Assembly: GCA_043101635.1 (NCBI GenBank)
Contig: JBICIE010000006.1
Span: 1 to 25,749 of the forward strand
Direction: 5' to 3'
Origin: CAYMJK01 sp043101635
GTDB taxonomy: Bacteria > Planctomycetota > Phycisphaerae > Phycisphaerales > UBA1924
DNA length: 25,749 nucleotides
Shown piece after piece: positions 14,609-22,399 of this stretch. The notes under the pieces are model-generated. The model was not told the origin of the DNA. It did no database searches and saw only the letters and a list, made by a program, of their open reading frames with translations. The first letter of the stretch is position 1, and the number at the start of each line of letters is the position of its first letter. The translations under genes and the position numbers were made by a program.

Positions 14609-15472
14609 ATGAGCGCTGACCTTGTTCCGACAGAACGGCTGGCCAGCGGCGTCATCGTGGTGCGTCTGGAGCAGCCGGGCCGGCCGGTCGTGGTGCTCGA
14701 TGAGGCGCTGATGCGCCGGCTGGAGCGGACGCTGGCGGGCCTGCCGGGGCAGCTGGCGGGCGTGATTCTCGCCTCCGCCAGCGAGCGCGTGTTCGTCGCG
14801 GGGGCCGATCTCAAGGCGATCGCCGAGCGGTCCGACGCGGAGCTTCGCGCGTATCTGGCGTACGGCTCGCGGGTCTTCGCGATGCTGTCGAATCTGCCGT
14901 GCCCGACCTGTGCGGCGATCCACGGCGCTGCGCTGGGCGGCGGGCTCGAGATTGCGATGCACTGCGACGGTCTGATCGGCGCGCCGGGGGCCAAGCCGTA
15001 TCCCGTCGGTCTGCCGGAGGCGGGGCTCAGCATCTGCCCGGGGTGGGGCGGCACCAATCTGCTGCCGGCCCGCATCGACGCAAGGCGGGCGATCGAGATG
15101 ACTGCGCGCGGGACGCCGATGAAGTACCCCGAAGCGCAGGAGGCCGGTCTGTTCGACGTCGTGGCGCCGGAGGCGTCGCAACTGATCAGCGCCGCCGAGG
15201 CCTGGCTGCTGCGACAGCCGCCGCCGCAGCGCGATGGGGCTCCGCAGCGCTGGATCGGGCGCCCGGGCGTGGCCGATCGGGTCCGCGAGGGGCTCGCCAG
15301 CGCCGACATTCCCGAGACTGAGCCGGGCGCCGCGGTCCGCAGCGCTGTGGAGGCCGGCCTGGCTGTTGGCTGGGGGGCGGCGCTGGATGTTGAACAACGT
15401 GAACTTACGCGCCTGCGATCTGCGCCCGCCGGACGGGCCGCGATCGAGGCGTTCTTTCAGAAGACAAGCTGA
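14609..15472 (+). CDS. Enoyl-CoA hydratase/isomerase with both catalytic Glu
   Basis: A 287-residue crotonase-fold protein, somewhat longer than the usual 255-265. VFVAGADLKAI is the first oxyanion motif. IHGAALGGGLEIAMHCD gives E114 and YPVGLPEAGLSICPGWGG gives E137, so both classical catalytic glutamates are present, unlike its two paralogues upstream. The C-terminal 90 residues (RQPPPQRDGAPQRW and onward) resemble the extension seen in FadB-like hydratase domains. The ATG at 14609 is preferred over a TTG at 14585; the nearest GGAG lies about 13 bases upstream, a rather long spacing. The acyl-CoA dehydrogenase starts 22 bases after its stop. A general 2-enoyl-CoA hydratase role, for straight- or branched-chain intermediates, is likely. 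Confidence 0.87.
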   Translation: MSADLVPTERLASGVIVVRLEQPGRPVVVLDEALMRRLERTLAGLPGQLAGVILASASERVFVAGADLKAIAERSDAELRAYLAYGSRVFAMLSNLPCPTCAAIHGAALGGGLEIAMHCDGLIGAPGAKPYPVGLPEAGLSICPGWGGTNLLPARIDARRAIEMTARGTPMKYPEAQEAGLFDVVAPEASQLISAAEAWLLRQPPPQRDGAPQRWIGRPGVADRVREGLASADIPETEPGAAVRSAVEAGLAVGWGAALDVEQRELTRLRSAPAGRAAIEAFFQKTS

Positions 15473-15494
15473 AGCCCCAGAGAGGAGCATCCCA

Positions 15495-17444
15495 ATGGCG
15501 GACCTCAAAAGCATGAAGGGCGTCTCCGAGCGCGACAGGAAGCTCATTGAAGACGCCGAGACGCTGCTCGGACCGGAACCGGAGTCGATGGGGTTCATGA
15601 AGAACCTGTTCTGGGGCAACCTGCGGGAGGACCAGATCTTCCCGCATCCGGACCCGGTCTCGGCCCAGGAGAAGGCCGAGTGCGATCAACTCCTGGCGGA
15701 ACTGGAGGACTACCTCAGGAACGAGCACCCCGCGGTGCGCATCGACCAGGAGGAAGAGATTCCGCGCAGCGTGATCGACCGGCTGTTCAAGATCGGCGTG
15801 CTGGGCATGACGATCCCGAAGCAGTACGGCGGCCTGGGGATGGGGATCACCAGCTATAACCGGATGCTCGAACTGATCGGCAAGTACTGCGGCTCGACGG
15901 CGGTGGTGGTCTCGGCCCACCTGTCGATCGGCTGCGGCGCCATCAAGCTGTTCGGGACCGAGGAGCAGAAGCAGAAGTGGCTGCCGAAGCTGGCCACCGA
16001 GTGGCTCAGCGCCTTCTGCCTCAGCGAACCGAACGTGGGCTGCGACGCGGGCGGGCAGGAGACGACGTGCCACCTGACCGAGGATGGCGAGTACTACATC
16101 GTCAACGGTGAGAAGAAGTGGGCCACCAGCGGCGCGCTGAGCGCCATCTTCACGGTGATGGCCAAGCAGAAGTTCCCCGATGGCAAGGAGAAGATCACGG
16201 CCCTGGTGTGCACGCCGGACATGCCGGGCGTGGAGATCTTCGAGAAGAACCGGTCCAAGTGCGGCATCCGTGGCACGTGGCAGGCCCGCATCCGGTTCAC
16301 CAACGCCCGCGTGCCGAAGGCGAATCTGCTGCACAAGGAGGGCAAGGGCCTGAATGTCGCCCTGACCTGCCTGAACTACGGGCGCTGCACGCTCAGCGCC
16401 GGCATGCTGGGCGGGGCCCAGCGGGTGAAGGACCAGGGGACCAAGTGGGCCCTGACGCGGCTTCAGTTCGGCCGTCCGATCGCGGATTTCGAACTGGTGC
16501 AGCAGCGGGTCGCCCGCATGGCGGCGTTGACGTACGCCATGGACGCGGTGCTGTACATGACCACGGCGTTCCTGGATCGGGGCGATACCGACATCATGGT
16601 CGAGACAGCCACCTGCAAGGTCTTCGTCTCCGAGATGGGATGGAAGGTCGTCAACGACGGCATGCAGATCATGGGCGGCGAGTGCTACATGACCGAGAAC
16701 GAGGTCGAGCGCGTCTTCCGTGACAGCCGCCTGAACATGATCGTCGAGGGCGCCAACGAGGTGATGCAGAGCTTCATCTTCGCCTACGGCGGCAAGCAGC
16801 TTGCCGAGAGCATGCTCGGGGTGCAGGAGGCGATCCAGAAGAAGCGCTTCTTCAGCCCGACGGTGATGCGGGCGGCCCTCCCGCTGGCCGCGGAGCTGTA
16901 CCTGGGCGTGCGCCGGCGCCGGCCGCGGATCACCAAGGTCGATCCGTCGCTTGCCGGTCACGCCGAGCGGCTGTGCCGGCTGACGCAGGAGCACAGCCAC
17001 CAGTTCAAGCAGGCGTCGCGCCGCTTTGCGCAGGACATCATCAGCCGGCAGGTGATCCAGGCGCGGATCGCGGATGTCGCGATGTGGCTGTTTGCCTACG
17101 CCTGCACGCTCAGCAAGCTGGACCAGGAGATCCGGGCCCACGGCTCCAACGGAGGCGTCGAGTTTGCGCGCGATCGCGCGGCGGCCGAGCACTTCTTCGA
17201 CCTCGCCGAGCAGGAGATCAACGCCTGCTTCCGCGGGCTGTACGAGAACGCGGATAAGTCGATGCTGAAGTCCGCGACGGCGGCGCTGAAGCACAACGAG
17301 ACGCTGCCCAACGAGCTGTTCATCGTGCCGGAGAAGTCGCCGGTGGCCATGGGGACCGGCCGGCCCCCGGCCCGGGACGGCGTGCGCCAGTTCCCCGGCG
17401 ACGCCGCGGCGCCGGATGCGCCCGCTGCGCACTACGCTCGCTGA
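15495..17444 (+). CDS. Acyl-CoA dehydrogenase, long VLCAD/ACAD9-like form
   Basis: A 649-residue flavoprotein that oxidises acyl-CoA to 2-enoyl-CoA. The N-terminal and middle domains (about 90-290) contain IPKQYGGLGMG, FCLSEPNVGCDAGG and YYIVNGEKKWATSG. The C-terminal helical domain has RLQFGRPIADFELVQ and QIMGGECYMTENEVERVFRD. E418 in NMIVEGANEVM is the expected catalytic base. About 215 residues follow this point, as in the membrane-linked VLCAD/ACAD9 group, whereas short- and medium-chain enzymes are near 380-400. In the flavin-side motif the usual Gly-Ser-Asp is Gly-Cys-Asp. GGAG lies seven bases before the ATG. Its place between hydratases and the E1 gene suggests it acts on branched-chain acyl-CoA or long-chain fatty acyl-CoA; sequence alone does not decide. 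Confidence 0.92.
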   Translation: MADLKSMKGVSERDRKLIEDAETLLGPEPESMGFMKNLFWGNLREDQIFPHPDPVSAQEKAECDQLLAELEDYLRNEHPAVRIDQEEEIPRSVIDRLFKIGVLGMTIPKQYGGLGMGITSYNRMLELIGKYCGSTAVVVSAHLSIGCGAIKLFGTEEQKQKWLPKLATEWLSAFCLSEPNVGCDAGGQETTCHLTEDGEYYIVNGEKKWATSGALSAIFTVMAKQKFPDGKEKITALVCTPDMPGVEIFEKNRSKCGIRGTWQARIRFTNARVPKANLLHKEGKGLNVALTCLNYGRCTLSAGMLGGAQRVKDQGTKWALTRLQFGRPIADFELVQQRVARMAALTYAMDAVLYMTTAFLDRGDTDIMVETATCKVFVSEMGWKVVNDGMQIMGGECYMTENEVERVFRDSRLNMIVEGANEVMQSFIFAYGGKQLAESMLGVQEAIQKKRFFSPTVMRAALPLAAELYLGVRRRRPRITKVDPSLAGHAERLCRLTQEHSHQFKQASRRFAQDIISRQVIQARIADVAMWLFAYACTLSKLDQEIRAHGSNGGVEFARDRAAAEHFFDLAEQEINACFRGLYENADKSMLKSATAALKHNETLPNELFIVPEKSPVAMGTGRPPARDGVRQFPGDAAAPDAPAAHYAR

Positions 17445-17472
17445 ACTCGGACCGACCGCCAAGGACCCGCCT

Positions 17473-18600
17473 ATGCCGATGAAGACCGTCTATGAAGCCC
17501 GGATCGAATACCTCAGTATCCTCGACGAGAAGGGCAAGCTCGATGAGAAGCTCGCCAAGGGGACGCTGAGCGACGAGGAGGTCGTCGCGCTGTACGAGCA
17601 GATGGTGGTCTGCCGTCAGCTCGACGAGATCGCCTTCAAGATGCAGCGCTCCGGGCGCATGGGCACCTATCCCCAGAACAAGGGTCAGGAGGCCGCGGCG
17701 GTGGGCTCGGCCCACGCGGCCATCAAGGGGACGGACTGGCTGGTCCCGTGCTACCGGGAGAACGCGGCCCTGTTCATGCACGGGCTGCCGATGCACTACG
17801 TGCTGCTGCACTGGATGGGGGATGAGCGGGGCAACCAGATCCCCGAGGGCGTGCTGATGACGCCGCTGAGCATCCCCATCGGGACGCACATGCTGCACGC
17901 CGCCGGCATCGCGTGGGCCGCGAAGATCCGGGGCGAGCAGCGCGTGGTGCTGACCTATTTCGGTGATGGCGCCACCAGCGAGGGCGACTTCCACGAGGCG
18001 ATGAACTTCGCCAGCACGCTGCAGGTTCCCTGCGTGTTCATCTGTCAGAACAATCAATGGGCCATCAGCGTGCCGCGGGAACAGCAGATGGCGTCGGAGA
18101 CGGTGGCGCAGAAGGCGGTCGCCTATGGCATGCCCGGCATCCAGGTGGATGGCAACGACGTCTTTGCCATGTTCAAGGCGACCACGGAGGCGGTCGACCG
18201 GGCCCGGGCCGGCGGCGGCCCCAGCTTCATCGAGGCGGTGACGTACCGGCTGGGCGATCACACGACCGCCGACGACGCGCGTCGGTACCGCTCGCAGGAA
18301 GAGGTCGAGAGCTGGCTGGCCAAGGATCCGCTCATCCGCACCCGCATCTATCTCGAGAAGAAGGGCGCCTGGGACGACGAGCGGCAGGAGGCGCTGGAGC
18401 AGCGGGCCAAGAAGATCGTGCAGGAGGTCGTCAAGGCGGCCGAGGGAATCGAGAAGCCGGCCGAGGCGGACATCTTCGACCATACCTTCGCTGCGCTGTG
18501 CGATGAACTGCAGCGGCAGCGCGACACGATGCGGACGCACTCGCTGGGGCAGAATCCGCAGCAGGTTGGGCTGCGGGGGGAGGCCCAGCACGCAGGCTGA
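17473..18600 (+). CDS. 2-oxoacid dehydrogenase E1 component, alpha subunit (branched-chain or pyruvate type)
   Basis: A 375-residue thiamine-diphosphate enzyme subunit that, with the beta subunit, decarboxylates a 2-oxoacid and acylates the lipoyl group of E2. The TPP/Mg motif runs from GDGATSEGDFHEAMNFAS (G164-D165-G166) to CQNNQWAIS (N193-N194). YRENAALFMHGLP and YRLGDHTTADDARRYR (H263) are typical E1alpha active-site and loop segments. The DD-containing loop fits branched-chain and Gram-positive-type pyruvate E1alpha alike. The ATG at 17473 has AAGGA eight bases upstream. The neighbouring leucine-pathway genes favour branched-chain 2-oxoacids; pyruvate remains possible. Unusually, the E1beta gene does not follow directly: a two-gene TA-like module lies between. 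Confidence 0.9.
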   Translation: MPMKTVYEARIEYLSILDEKGKLDEKLAKGTLSDEEVVALYEQMVVCRQLDEIAFKMQRSGRMGTYPQNKGQEAAAVGSAHAAIKGTDWLVPCYRENAALFMHGLPMHYVLLHWMGDERGNQIPEGVLMTPLSIPIGTHMLHAAGIAWAAKIRGEQRVVLTYFGDGATSEGDFHEAMNFASTLQVPCVFICQNNQWAISVPREQQMASETVAQKAVAYGMPGIQVDGNDVFAMFKATTEAVDRARAGGGPSFIEAVTYRLGDHTTADDARRYRSQEEVESWLAKDPLIRTRIYLEKKGAWDDERQEALEQRAKKIVQEVVKAAEGIEKPAEADIFDHTFAALCDELQRQRDTMRTHSLGQNPQQVGLRGEAQHAG

Positions 18601-18605
18601 GCCTT

Positions 18606-18620
18606 CCGGCACAACGCCGG
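18606..18620 (+). other. Small hairpin between E1alpha and the TA-like pair
   Basis: CCGGC (18606-18610) pairs with GCCGG (18616-18620) around ACAAC, directly after the E1alpha stop and before the AGGAG of the next gene. There is no T run beyond GTT, so it is at best a weak attenuator or mRNA-end stabiliser. Confidence 0.25.
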
Positions 18621-18638
18621 GTTCAGGAGCGACGACTG

Positions 18639-18887
18639 ATGACGCGCGAAGAACTCCTGCAGCGCATCTCGATTGATCCGGCCATCTGCTTCGGCAAGCC
18701 GTGCATCCGCGGCCATCGGATCTGGGTGTCGCTGGTTCTCGATATGCTCGCAGGTGGGGTGACAGTCGACGAATTGCTCACCGACTATCCGCAACTGGAG
18801 CGCGAGGATATCCAGGCCTGTCTGGCCTACGCGTCGGAGATGAGCCGCGAGCGCTACGTCGAGGTTCCATTCAGGAAGCCCGCGTGA
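18639..18887 (+). CDS. DUF433 family protein, probable antitoxin
   Basis: An 82-residue protein matching the DUF433 family, small winged-helix-type proteins often found as the antitoxin partner of PIN-like toxins. Key segments are ISIDPAICFGKPCIRGHRIW and the helix-rich part GGVTVDELLTDYPQLEREDI. The C-terminal part (YASEMSRERYVEVPF) would contact the partner. AGGAG lies about ten bases before the ATG. Its stop overlaps the GTG start of the next gene by four bases (GTGA), the usual coupling of antitoxin and toxin genes. Both DNA binding and autoregulation are family-level expectations; no operator is evident upstream. Confidence 0.88.
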   Translation: MTREELLQRISIDPAICFGKPCIRGHRIWVSLVLDMLAGGVTVDELLTDYPQLEREDIQACLAYASEMSRERYVEVPFRKPA

Positions 18888-19294
18888 GGTTCAAGCTTGA
18901 CGAGAACCTCCCGGCGGCAGCGGCAGCGGTACTCAGGGACGCTGGCTTCGAAGTCGAGACAGTCCGCGACGAGGACATGGAGGGGGCGCCTGACTCCGAT
19001 GTGATTGCCCGATGCAAGACCGAGGGGCGTTGCCTCGTCACGCTGGATGCGGAATTTGGTAATCCTCTGCTCTATCCCCCCGAGGAGCATCGCGGCATTG
19101 TGCTGCTTCGGCTGCCACCGAGGGCGGACAGAGCGGTGATTCTGCGAACGATCGAGACCTTGCGCGACGCCCTCATGATGGACCGCGAAGCGAATGGCAT
19201 GAGGCTCGGCTTGCCCGGGCCGGACGGGCGACTATGGGTGATTCAGCCCGGACGAGTCCGGCTGTATCAGGGTGACCAGCACGAAGGCGATTGA
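18884..19294 (+). CDS. DUF5615 PIN-like protein, probable toxin (ribonuclease-like)
   Basis: A 136-residue protein beginning with GTG inside the antitoxin stop. The N-terminus RFKLDENLPAAAAAVLRDAG and the motif CLVTLDAEFGNP match the DUF5615 PIN-like family, with acidic residues D6, E7 and D55 in the positions expected for a metal-dependent nuclease site. HRGIVLLRLPP is the following conserved strand. The C-terminal 30 residues (GLPGPDGRLWVIQPGRVRLY) form the extra strands common in this family. Together with the DUF433 gene it forms a type II TA-like pair. Some third-codon A/T use (AAT, GGT, CTT) looks higher than in the flanking dehydrogenase genes, which hints at transfer; this is by eye only. 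Toxicity is not shown by sequence. Confidence 0.87.
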   Translation: MRFKLDENLPAAAAAVLRDAGFEVETVRDEDMEGAPDSDVIARCKTEGRCLVTLDAEFGNPLLYPPEEHRGIVLLRLPPRADRAVILRTIETLRDALMMDREANGMRLGLPGPDGRLWVIQPGRVRLYQGDQHEGD

Positions 19295-19322
19295 CATAGG
19301 ATGCGGCACGGAATCGACTATT

Positions 19323-20297
19323 ATGGCAACACTCAACCTCGTCCAGGCGATCAACCTTGCGCTCACCCAGGAGATGGAGGCGGATGATCGCGTCGTCATC
19401 CTCGGTGAGGATGTCGGGCTCAACGGCGGTGTCTTCCGCGTCACCGAAGGCTTGCAGCAGCGCTTCGGCGCCGAGCGCGTCGTCGATACCCCGCTGGCCG
19501 AGAGCGGCATCATCGGCTCGGCGATCGGCCTGGCGATGGCGGGCATGCGCCCGGTGCCGGAGATCCAGTTCGAGGGCTTCCTCGGCCCGGCGTACGACCA
19601 GCTCGTCAATCACGCCGGCCGGTTCCGCACGCGCACCCGCGGGGCGATCACGATCCCGATGACAGTGCGCGTGCCGGTCGGCGGGGGCATCCACGCTCCG
19701 GAACTGCACTCGGACTCGCCGGAGGCCATCTACGCCCATCATCCGGGCATCAAGGTCGTGATGCCGAGCACGCCCTACGACGCCAAGGGCCTGCTGATCA
19801 GCGCCATCCGCGATCCGGATCCGGTGATCTTCTTCGAGCCCAAGCGGGTCTACCGCAGCTTCCGCGAGGAGACGCCGGAGGACGAGTACACCATTCCGAT
19901 CGGCGAGGCCAAGGTCGTCAGCGAGGGCTCGGACATCACCGTCGTGACCTGGGGCGCCAGCGTCTTTGAGTGCCTGCAGGCGATGGATGAGCTGCCAGAA
20001 GATGTCAGCATGGAGTTGATCGACCTGCGCACCATCTACCCGCTGGACATCGACACCGTCGCCGCCAGCGTCGAGAAGACCGGTCGGTGCGTGATCGTGC
20101 ACGAGGCGGCCAAGACCTGCGGCATGGGGGCGGAGATCGCCAGCCGGCTCATGGAGCAGTGCTTCCTGCACCTGGAGGCGCCGGTCCAGCGGGTGACGGG
20201 CTTTGACACCGTCATGCCGTACTACAAGCTGGAGAAGGCCTATCTTCCCGATGCGGCGCGGGTGCAGGAGGCGGTGACGCAGTGCCTGGCGTATTGA
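19323..20297 (+). CDS. 2-oxoacid dehydrogenase E1 component, beta subunit
   Basis: A 324-residue partner of the E1alpha subunit. Family landmarks are LVQAINLALTQEM, VILGEDVGLNGGVFRVTEGL, VVDTPLAESGIIGSAIGLA with the TPP-activating Glu (E60), PVGGGIHAPELHSDSPEA (H129) and the C-terminal domain around DLRTIYPLDIDTV. The length equals that of bacterial PdhB/BkdB proteins when the ATG at 19323 is used. A GTG at 19272, inside the end of the PIN-like gene, is an alternative that adds 17 residues without family similarity. The ribosome site is weak (GGAA about ten bases upstream). Its expression depends on read-through of the inserted TA-like pair or on an unseen promoter. E2 follows after 59 bases. 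Confidence 0.9.
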   Translation: MATLNLVQAINLALTQEMEADDRVVILGEDVGLNGGVFRVTEGLQQRFGAERVVDTPLAESGIIGSAIGLAMAGMRPVPEIQFEGFLGPAYDQLVNHAGRFRTRTRGAITIPMTVRVPVGGGIHAPELHSDSPEAIYAHHPGIKVVMPSTPYDAKGLLISAIRDPDPVIFFEPKRVYRSFREETPEDEYTIPIGEAKVVSEGSDITVVTWGASVFECLQAMDELPEDVSMELIDLRTIYPLDIDTVAASVEKTGRCVIVHEAAKTCGMGAEIASRLMEQCFLHLEAPVQRVTGFDTVMPYYKLEKAYLPDAARVQEAVTQCLAY

Positions 20298-20356
20298 GCG
20301 GCCGCGCGGAGCAGAAGGATCCACAGCGCTGCGGCGCTGCAGTTCGGGAGTGACCC

Positions 20357-21724
20357 ATGGCCGGCAAAGTTTCCAGCGATCCCAACGTCTTCCTCCTCCC
20401 GGATATCGGCGAGGGCCTGCAGGAGGCCGAACTCATCAAATGGGCGGTCGCCGAAGGGGACGAGGTCGAAGAGAACCAGACGCTGGCGGAGGTCGAGACC
20501 GACAAGGCGCTGTCGGAGATCCCCAGCCCCCGCGCCGGCGTGATCGCCAAGCTGCACGGCGCACCGGGCGACATGATGCAGGTCGGCGCGCCGTTCGTGA
20601 GCTACCAGGGCGACGGAAGCGCAGCGCCTGCGCCGACGAAGTCGGCCGACAACGGCGCTGCCGCCAAGGGCGCCCGGAAGGCGCCCGCCGAGGCCGCGGA
20701 GGAGCGCGAGGACGCCGGTACGGTCGTCGGCCAGATGGGCGGGGCCCTGCGCGGCGTCAGCGCCGAGGGCGGCAAGGCGCTGGCGACGCCTGCGGTGCGC
20801 CGGCTGGCCCGCGACCTGGGCGTCGACATCGACACCGTCGTCGGCGGCGGCATCGGCGGGCGCGTGCTGGAGAAGGATGTGCGTGCCGCGGCGGAGGGTG
20901 GTGGACGCGCTGCCCGGGCGCCGCAGGCGCGACGGGCCCCGGCGCCGGCTGAGTACGAGGCGCCGCGCCCGGTCCCGGCGGCGCGACGCGACATCCCCGC
21001 CATTCCGGCCGGGGAGCAGACGCAGCGCATCCCGTTCCGCGGCGTGCGCCGGACCATCGCCGGCCGGCTGCGCGAGAGCGTCGACACCGCCGTGCACTTC
21101 ACGGTCATGGATGAGGCCGACACGAGCGCTCTGGACGCTCTGCGCCGGCGCCTTGGGGCCGCCTCCGGCGAGAAGGTCAGCTTCCTGCCGTTCGTGGCCA
21201 GCGCCGTGTGCCGGGCCCTGACGCGGGAGTTCCCCGACTTCAACAGCACGGTCGAAGAGGATGGCGAGCAGGCCGAGATCGTCCGCCACCGGGCTGTGCA
21301 CCTCGGCATCGCCGCCGACACCGACAGCGGGCTGATGGTGCCGGTGATCCGCGACTGCGACGCCCTCGGCGTGCTGGAGATCTCGCGCGAGGTGGCCCGG
21401 ATCGCGTCGGCGGCCCGAGACCGCTCGATCCCGCGCGAGCAACTCATCGGCTCGACGTTCACGATCAGCAACGTCGGCAGCCACGCCGGCCGCTTCGCCA
21501 CCCCGATCATCAACTACCCGGAGGTGGCGATTCTGGCGGTGGGGCGGGGGCGCGAGGGCATGGTGGTGCGCGACGGTTGGTTCCGGGTCGGCAAGCTGCT
21601 GCCGCTGAGCCTGGCGTGCGACCACCGCGTAGTCGATGGCGCAACGGCAGCGCTGCTGCTGGCGCGGATCATCGAGTTGCTGGAGGCGCCGGATCAGCTC
21701 CTGGAGCCGGCGCGAGGCGGATGA
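20357..21724 (+). CDS. 2-oxoacid dehydrogenase E2 (lipoyl acyltransferase)
   Basis: A 455-residue dihydrolipoamide acyltransferase. Residues 10-85 form one lipoyl domain, with the lipoylated lysine K50 in EVETDKALSE. An Ala/Lys/Glu-rich linker leads to the E3/E1-binding domain at about 142-176 (ATPAVRRLARDLGVDIDTV, GGRVLEKDV). A second Ala/Pro/Arg linker follows, and then the catalytic domain from about 223, with the active-site motif CDHRVVDG (H423, D427). SNVGSHAGRFATPIINYPEV is typical of the acyltransferase core. The ATG at 20357 has GGGAG seven bases upstream. It completes E1alpha-E1beta-E2; an E3 gene is not in the window. The acyl specificity (branched-chain versus acetyl) is inferred only from the surrounding leucine-pathway genes. 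Confidence 0.92.
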   Translation: MAGKVSSDPNVFLLPDIGEGLQEAELIKWAVAEGDEVEENQTLAEVETDKALSEIPSPRAGVIAKLHGAPGDMMQVGAPFVSYQGDGSAAPAPTKSADNGAAAKGARKAPAEAAEEREDAGTVVGQMGGALRGVSAEGGKALATPAVRRLARDLGVDIDTVVGGGIGGRVLEKDVRAAAEGGGRAARAPQARRAPAPAEYEAPRPVPAARRDIPAIPAGEQTQRIPFRGVRRTIAGRLRESVDTAVHFTVMDEADTSALDALRRRLGAASGEKVSFLPFVASAVCRALTREFPDFNSTVEEDGEQAEIVRHRAVHLGIAADTDSGLMVPVIRDCDALGVLEISREVARIASAARDRSIPREQLIGSTFTISNVGSHAGRFATPIINYPEVAILAVGRGREGMVVRDGWFRVGKLLPLSLACDHRVVDGATAALLLARIIELLEAPDQLLEPARGG

Positions 21725-21747
21725 TAGGAAGCGGATTCGTCGGGCTG

Positions 21748-22347
21748 TCACCCTGTCTTGCGCCACCACAGCACCGCGTCCGAGTCGGCGCTGCGGACCG
21801 TCATCTCGTCTGGCTCCAGCAGGGCCAGCCACCACGCCGCCGGCCGGATGGTCCGGTGCAGGTTGTCTCCGAACTGGTCGGCGCTGCCGGCCTGGCGGCA
21901 GGAGACGCTCACCAGCAGGGTTCCGCCGGGGGCCAGCACCCGGCGCAGCTCATCGCGCATCGGCGTCACATCCGCCTCATCAAGGTGCTCCAGCATGTCG
22001 AAGCAGGTCACGAGCCCGAACTGCCCGTCGGCGAACGGCAGGCGCCCATCTTCAACCTGTCGCAGGCGGGATTCATCAGCGTGCCACGACGCCGCCAGCC
22101 GCTCCTTCGCCCGGTCCAGCGCCACCCGGCTGACATCGCATCCCCAGGCCTCGAATCCGAAGTCCGGCTGACTGAGCAGTTCGACCACGAACCCGACGCC
22201 GCAACCGACATCCAGGGTCGGCCCGCGGCAGGCGCGGATCCGCTCGTGCAGCATCAGCGCGTTGCGGAAGCCCGGGGATCGCTCCGCCGCGCCGTACCCC
22301 GGGTGCGTCGTGGTGATGTGGTCGTAGATGGCGCGGTAGTTGGTCAT
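21748..22347 (-). CDS. Class I SAM-dependent methyltransferase
   Basis: A 199-residue Rossmann-fold methyltransferase. Motif I is TLDVGCGVGFVVELL (residues 44-58) and the acidic post-I position lies in WGCDVSR. LPFADGQFGLVTCFDMLEHL and LRRVLAPGGTLLVSV are the later motifs of Methyltransf_11/23-type enzymes. The ATG at 22347 is used. An ATG at 22410 overlapping the end of yjbQ would add 21 residues with no family similarity. It is convergent with the E2 gene, with 23 bases between stops, and lies 52 bases after yjbQ on the same strand. The substrate is unknown; small molecules or lipids are typical for this group. Confidence 0.86.
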   Translation of the reverse strand: MTNYRAIYDHITTTHPGYGAAERSPGFRNALMLHERIRACRGPTLDVGCGVGFVVELLSQPDFGFEAWGCDVSRVALDRAKERLAASWHADESRLRQVEDGRLPFADGQFGLVTCFDMLEHLDEADVTPMRDELRRVLAPGGTLLVSVSCRQAGSADQFGDNLHRTIRPAAWWLALLEPDEMTVRSADSDAVLWWRKTG

Positions 22348-22399
22348 GCTGGGCTTTCTCGGCGGACGCAGGCTGGCCGGCCCGCTCACTGAATCCCGC

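Noticed and set aside
12025..18612. Long minus-strand frames (12025-13791, 15405-17462, 17320-18612) across the catabolic genes
   Set aside because: They are antisense to well-identified enzymes and show low-complexity Arg/Pro or Leu/Gly/Val composition, as expected for shadow frames in GC-rich DNA.
19291..19324. TTGACA and TATTAT directly before the E1beta start as a promoter
   Set aside because: The hexamers are good but 22 bases apart, and the -10 overlaps the ATG, so transcription would start inside the gene. It cannot drive the chosen start.
20240..21835. Minus-strand frame of 531 codons over the E2 gene
   Set aside because: It is antisense to a complete E2 with lipoyl, binding and catalytic motifs. 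It has no motif of its own.
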